Source: Pseudomonas bohemica (GTDB lineage: Bacteria > Pseudomonadota > Gammaproteobacteria > Pseudomonadales > Pseudomonadaceae). Taken from it: a DNA stretch of 33,324 bases. The stretch spans positions 1-33,324 of the forward strand of contig NZ_NKHL01000074.1 of the NCBI RefSeq assembly GCF_002934685.1. Direction: 5' to 3'. Position numbers and translations under genes: made by a program. The notes beneath the pieces were generated by a model. It did no database searches, was not told the DNA's origin, and was given only the letters and a program-made list of their open reading frames with translations. Positions 32,527 to 33,324 of the stretch are shown here, piece after piece. Each line of letters begins with the position of its first letter. The stretch's first letter is position 1.

Positions 32527-33324
32527 TGCCACCTCTCACGGCCTCGTAGTAGGCCTTGCTCTTGCCCGCTATTACTTTTGCGTCAGGATCGGTCTTATCC
32601 ATTACCCTGAATTCTTCGTAGTATTTATGCCCCAAGCCACCCGGCACATCAGTCTTGGCCGCGACAGCGTCGTAGGTCTCGTCACCCAGAAGACCGCGCG
32701 CGAGAGGTTCCGACTCTTTCGCGTAAATCATTTCTGGTGAGTTTACTTGGATTTCCCCTGGGATACCGGCGCGCGTCTGCATTGTCGAGTTCACCCCACT
32801 GTAGCCAAGTGGGTCAGTGGCCCCATCGATGATCTTGACATTGGCGCCCCGGCTGCCAAGCTCGGCTGCCACCGCGTGAACCTGGTCGGACTCGACAATG
32901 ATTGTGTTCCGGGCCAGGTCCTTGATCCGGGTCGCGTCCCCCTCATATTCAGAGTTAATCTTCTCCAACGCACGCGCCATGGACTTGATCGGCGCTTTTG
33001 CAACCTTGCCGCCGAATTGAGCGGCGACCTCATCGGCCATCGCATCGATCTCAGCCTTTGCTGCCGGAGCTCGTGCGTAAACCTCCTCGAACGTCCTGGG
33101 AGTCGTCGGCTTGCCCAGCTTCGCCATCTTCGGCCCCAGACCCAGCAGGGCCATCCCTGCCATACCCTGCAGCAGATCACGATAACCCGGTCCGAGCCGG
33201 TCACCCAGATCGCCCAACAGGGTCATCCCGCCCATCATCGCCAAGCCAACCACCCCGAATCCGGCCAGTGCAGCCACACCTGCCATCGCTGCCAACACGA
33301 GTCCTGCGCCCGCAGCGATCAGCC
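32516..33324 (-). CDS. T6SS effector with C-terminal RelA/SpoT-like synthetase domain (Tas1-like), 5' end outside the window
   Basis: The frame is open to the window edge, so only the last 268 residues are seen. The visible part begins with Ala/Gly-rich hydrophobic segments (VAALAGFGVVGLAMMGGMTLL and LLQGMAGMALLGLGP), like the membrane helices of Tse6-type PAAR effectors. The last 180 residues resemble an RSH synthetase: IKSMARALEKI, then RIKDLARNTIIV (as in the DxxGxR strand), DPLGYSGVNSTMQTR (GYxSxH-like, with Asn for His) and GEIQVNSPEMIYAKE (EIQ-x-T-like), ending with GLGHKYYEEFRVM. In P. aeruginosa PA14, Tas1 of this kind makes (p)ppApp and drains ATP. The locus beside vgrG is the same as tse6/tas1. 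The nucleotide made is unknown, and PAAR and Eag parts would lie beyond the edge. Confidence 0.75.
   Translation of the reverse strand, partial: LIAAGAGLVLAAMAGVAALAGFGVVGLAMMGGMTLLGDLGDRLGPGYRDLLQGMAGMALLGLGPKMAKLGKPTTPRTFEEVYARAPAAKAEIDAMADEVAAQFGGKVAKAPIKSMARALEKINSEYEGDATRIKDLARNTIIVESDQVHAVAAELGSRGANVKIIDGATDPLGYSGVNSTMQTRAGIPGEIQVNSPEMIYAKESEPLARGLLGDETYDAVAAKTDVPGGLGHKYYEEFRVMDKTDPDAKVIAGKSKAYYEAVRGGNGN

Noticed and set aside
1..33324. CRISPR array, origin of replication or rRNA genes
   Set aside because: No regularly spaced repeats with unique spacers, no DnaA-box cluster and no rRNA-like sequence were seen.

Overview
The window carries a complete type VI secretion system (T6SS) cluster whose gene content and order match the H1-T6SS (HSI-I) of Pseudomonas aeruginosa. 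A Pseudomonas of the fluorescens/syringae type is the likely source. The reasons are the TagQRST-PpkA-PppA-TagF-Fha set, the protein sequences, and a REP doublet (GTGGGAGCGGATTCATTCGCGAA type) between clpV and vgrG. The species is an inference; no rRNA or housekeeping gene is present.

Layout. Positions 1-1000 form a scarred junction: a probable IS3-family end, a cluster of direct repeats, and the 3' half (45 nt) of a tRNA-Arg(CCG) gene followed by a terminator. Together these look like the attachment-site edge of an integrated element. Two small plus-strand genes (1043-2078) encode a DUF3592-like membrane protein and a glycine-rich hydrophobic protein of unknown role. They end at a bidirectional terminator.

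From 19414 down to 2180 (minus strand) runs one long, tightly packed operon: tagH/fha, tssJ, tssK, tssL, tssM, tagF, pppA, ppkA, tagT, tagS, tagR, tagQ. It supplies the membrane complex (TssJ-L-M), the baseplate adaptor TssK, and the threonine-phosphorylation pathway. In that pathway TagQRST sense an envelope signal, the kinase PpkA phosphorylates Fha, the phosphatase PppA reverses this, and TagF acts as a separate repressor. From 19802 to 31862 (plus strand) a divergent operon encodes tssA, the sheath proteins tssB and tssC, hcp, the baseplate genes tssE, tssF and tssG, the ATPase clpV and the spike vgrG. No tagJ lies between hcp and tssE.

The divergent intergenic region (19415-19801) is unusually structured. 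Both leaders place AAGGAG, the Shine-Dalgarno sequence, in the loop of a small hairpin, which is the form of an RsmA/CsrA target. A 21-bp inverted repeat lies between them.

The most interesting part is the right end (31871-33324, minus strand). It is a three-gene overlapping operon facing vgrG, in the position occupied by tse6/tsi6 (PAO1) or tas1/tis1 (PA14) in P. aeruginosa. The first gene, cut by the window edge, is a membrane-segment-bearing effector with a C-terminal RelA/SpoT-like synthetase fold (Tas1-like). The second is a 77-aa probable immunity protein. The third, translationally coupled to it, is a small alarmone hydrolase with all HD-domain metal ligands. A toxin that would make (p)ppApp or a related nucleotide, a cognate binder and a dedicated hydrolase for the toxic product would form a two-layer immunity system.
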